Origin: Caulobacteraceae bacterium
Lineage (GTDB): Bacteria; Pseudomonadota; Alphaproteobacteria; Caulobacterales; Caulobacteraceae
Length of the DNA stretch: 6,248 nt
Assembly: GCA_947501315.1 (NCBI GenBank)
Contig: CANMXH010000135.1
Coordinates: forward strand, 1 to 6,248
Reading direction: 5' to 3'
Shown: positions 5,968 to 6,248 of the stretch, one piece after another
Numbering within the stretch: position 1 is the stretch's first letter
Layout of the letters: each line of letters starts with the position of its first letter
Notes under the pieces: model-generated
What the model was told of the DNA's origin: nothing
Databases searched by the model: none
The model's input: only the letters and a program-made list of their open reading frames with translations
Position numbers and translations under genes: made by a program

Positions 5968-6073
5968 GGTCCGCTCCGCTCTCGCTCAGCGAAACCGGAG
6001 GGGCAGACCAATTCTTGCGTGACAGACCCGTGAAGTCAGCCGGTTCCCGGACATGCGGGTACCGTCGCTTCAC
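5965..6073 (-). promoter_or_regulatory. Putative translational expression platform of the SAM riboswitch
   Basis: Two pairings compete for one segment. Without SAM, GTGAAG (6073-6068, containing the 3' end of P1) can pair with CTTCAC (6035-6030), enclosing an inner hairpin CGGT-A-CCCG / CGGG-A-ACCG (6064-6041). With P1 formed, CACGG-G-TCTG (6032-6023) is free to pair with CGGACCGTG (5973-5965), which includes the GTG start codon: nine pairs, one bulge, one G-U. SAM binding would thus hide the metX start. The complementarities are seen directly; the switching model is inference. Confidence 0.5.
5974..6000 (-). promoter_or_regulatory. Hairpin that can sequester the metX Shine-Dalgarno
   Basis: CTCCG (6000-5996) is complementary to CGGAG (5978-5974), the only good Shine-Dalgarno for the GTG at 5967. 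An inner stem TCGC/GCGA (5992-5989 with 5985-5982) closes on a TGA loop, with a 3x3 internal loop between the two stems. This would lower basal translation and could form together with, or instead of, the start-codon pairing. Confidence 0.42.
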
Positions 6074-6193
6074 TCATCTCTCGCGGCTTCCGGGGAGGCC
6101 TCGCAGGAGTTGGCACCATCTCCGGGACTGGGAAGTCCCGGAAGGTTGCCCCGGCATCAAAGGGCCTATCCCTCCGCCGGTCTTGATGAGTGA
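6070..6193 (-). ncRNA. SAM-I (S-box) riboswitch aptamer
   Basis: This is an S-adenosylmethionine-binding leader RNA of about 124 nt controlling metX-metB-hom. All S-box landmarks are present in order on the minus strand. P1 is a perfect 9-bp stem, TCACTCATC (6193-6185) with GATGAGTGA (6078-6070), followed by AAGA. P2 is CCGGC/GCCGG (6180-6176 with 6155-6151) with GGAGGGATAGGCCC inside. The conserved GGCAACC lies at 6150-6144. P3 has an outer ACC/GGT and a perfect 8-bp TCCGGGAC/GTCCCGGA (6142-6135 with 6128-6121). The conserved GGTGCCAACTCC is at 6117-6106. P4 is TGC-GA-GGC with GCC-GCG (6105-6082), followed by GAGA into P1. No U-tract terminator follows before metX, pointing to translational control. 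It is clearly SAM-I architecture and not the small SAM-II fold. Confidence 0.95.
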
Positions 6194-6197
6194 CTTC

Positions 6198-6226
6198 AAG
6201 TTGTCGAAGACTTCCGGCGACGTCAA
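6198..6226 (-). promoter_or_regulatory. Probable promoter of the metX-metB-hom operon
   Basis: TTGACG (6226-6221) is a strong -35 element. A 17-base spacer leads to CAACTT (6203-6198), a poor -10, as is common where a good TTGAC box compensates in high-GC alphaproteobacteria. Transcription would begin near 6190-6192, at the 5' strand of riboswitch P1, which is the expected arrangement. Upstream sequence to the window edge (6227-6248) shows nothing else I can support. Confidence 0.55.
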
Positions 6227-6248
6227 TCCCCCTTGTCGCGGTGCGAAA

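Noticed and set aside
3605..6033. Plus-strand open frames of 539 and 334 codons opposite metB and metX
   Set aside because: Same high-GC shadow pattern: no domains, no plausible ribosome binding sites, and antisense to genes with complete active sites.
6042..6050. GGTTCCCGG shared by the metX leader and the 26-bp palindrome at 2523-2531
   Set aside because: Nine bases shared in a GC-rich window of over 6 kb is compatible with chance. The flanks differ and no third copy with the same context was seen.
6041..6064. Hairpin CGGT-A-CCCG / CGGG-A-ACCG as an intrinsic terminator of the metX leader
   Set aside because: No U-tract follows on the minus strand, and the next 30 bases are mixed sequence. 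It fits better as the inner part of an alternative leader fold.

Overview
The window reads as a chromosomal segment of a high-GC Gram-negative bacterium. Codon use, the MHS-type transporter and the small AxA-signal/one-helix protein suggest an alphaproteobacterium, perhaps a Brevundimonas-like Caulobacterales member. A xanthomonad-like gammaproteobacterium is not excluded. I could not compare the sequence with any database, so the taxonomy is a guess.

Layout. A short plus-strand gene for a one-helix membrane protein (4-234) converges on a minus-strand MHS-family major facilitator (268-1926) that carries a large periplasmic insertion with two cysteines. Upstream of the transporter is a strong minus-strand intrinsic terminator (2037-2069). 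It closes a single-gene unit for a 74-residue protein with a signal peptide and a second hydrophobic helix (2099-2323). A 229-base gap (2324-2552) then holds four inverted repeats, including a perfect 26-bp palindrome 10 bases after the next stop codon. The rest of the window is one minus-strand operon, metX - metB - hom (5967 down to 2553). It is joined by an ATGA overlap and an 11-base gap and preceded by a leader of about 226 bases.

Function. The operon is the homoserine-to-cystathionine branch of methionine synthesis. Hom makes homoserine, the MetX-type enzyme acylates it, and MetB replaces the acyl group with cysteine to give cystathionine. The leader carries a clear SAM-I (S-box) riboswitch (6070-6193) directly behind a TTGAC-type -35 element. 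I see no U-tract terminator between the aptamer and metX. Two mutually exclusive pairings there could instead switch access to the metX start codon: the 3' strand of P1 with CTTCAC, or that same segment with the GTG start. This suggests translational control, so SAM would shut off the whole branch, including homoserine supply.

Most notable points: a SAM-I class riboswitch where alphaproteobacteria usually use SAM-II; a readable translational expression platform; and a homoserine dehydrogenase with no ACT domain but an extra N-terminal segment of about 110 residues that may be a decayed aspartokinase lobe. I found no mobile element, CRISPR array, tRNA or rRNA, and no wholly new system.
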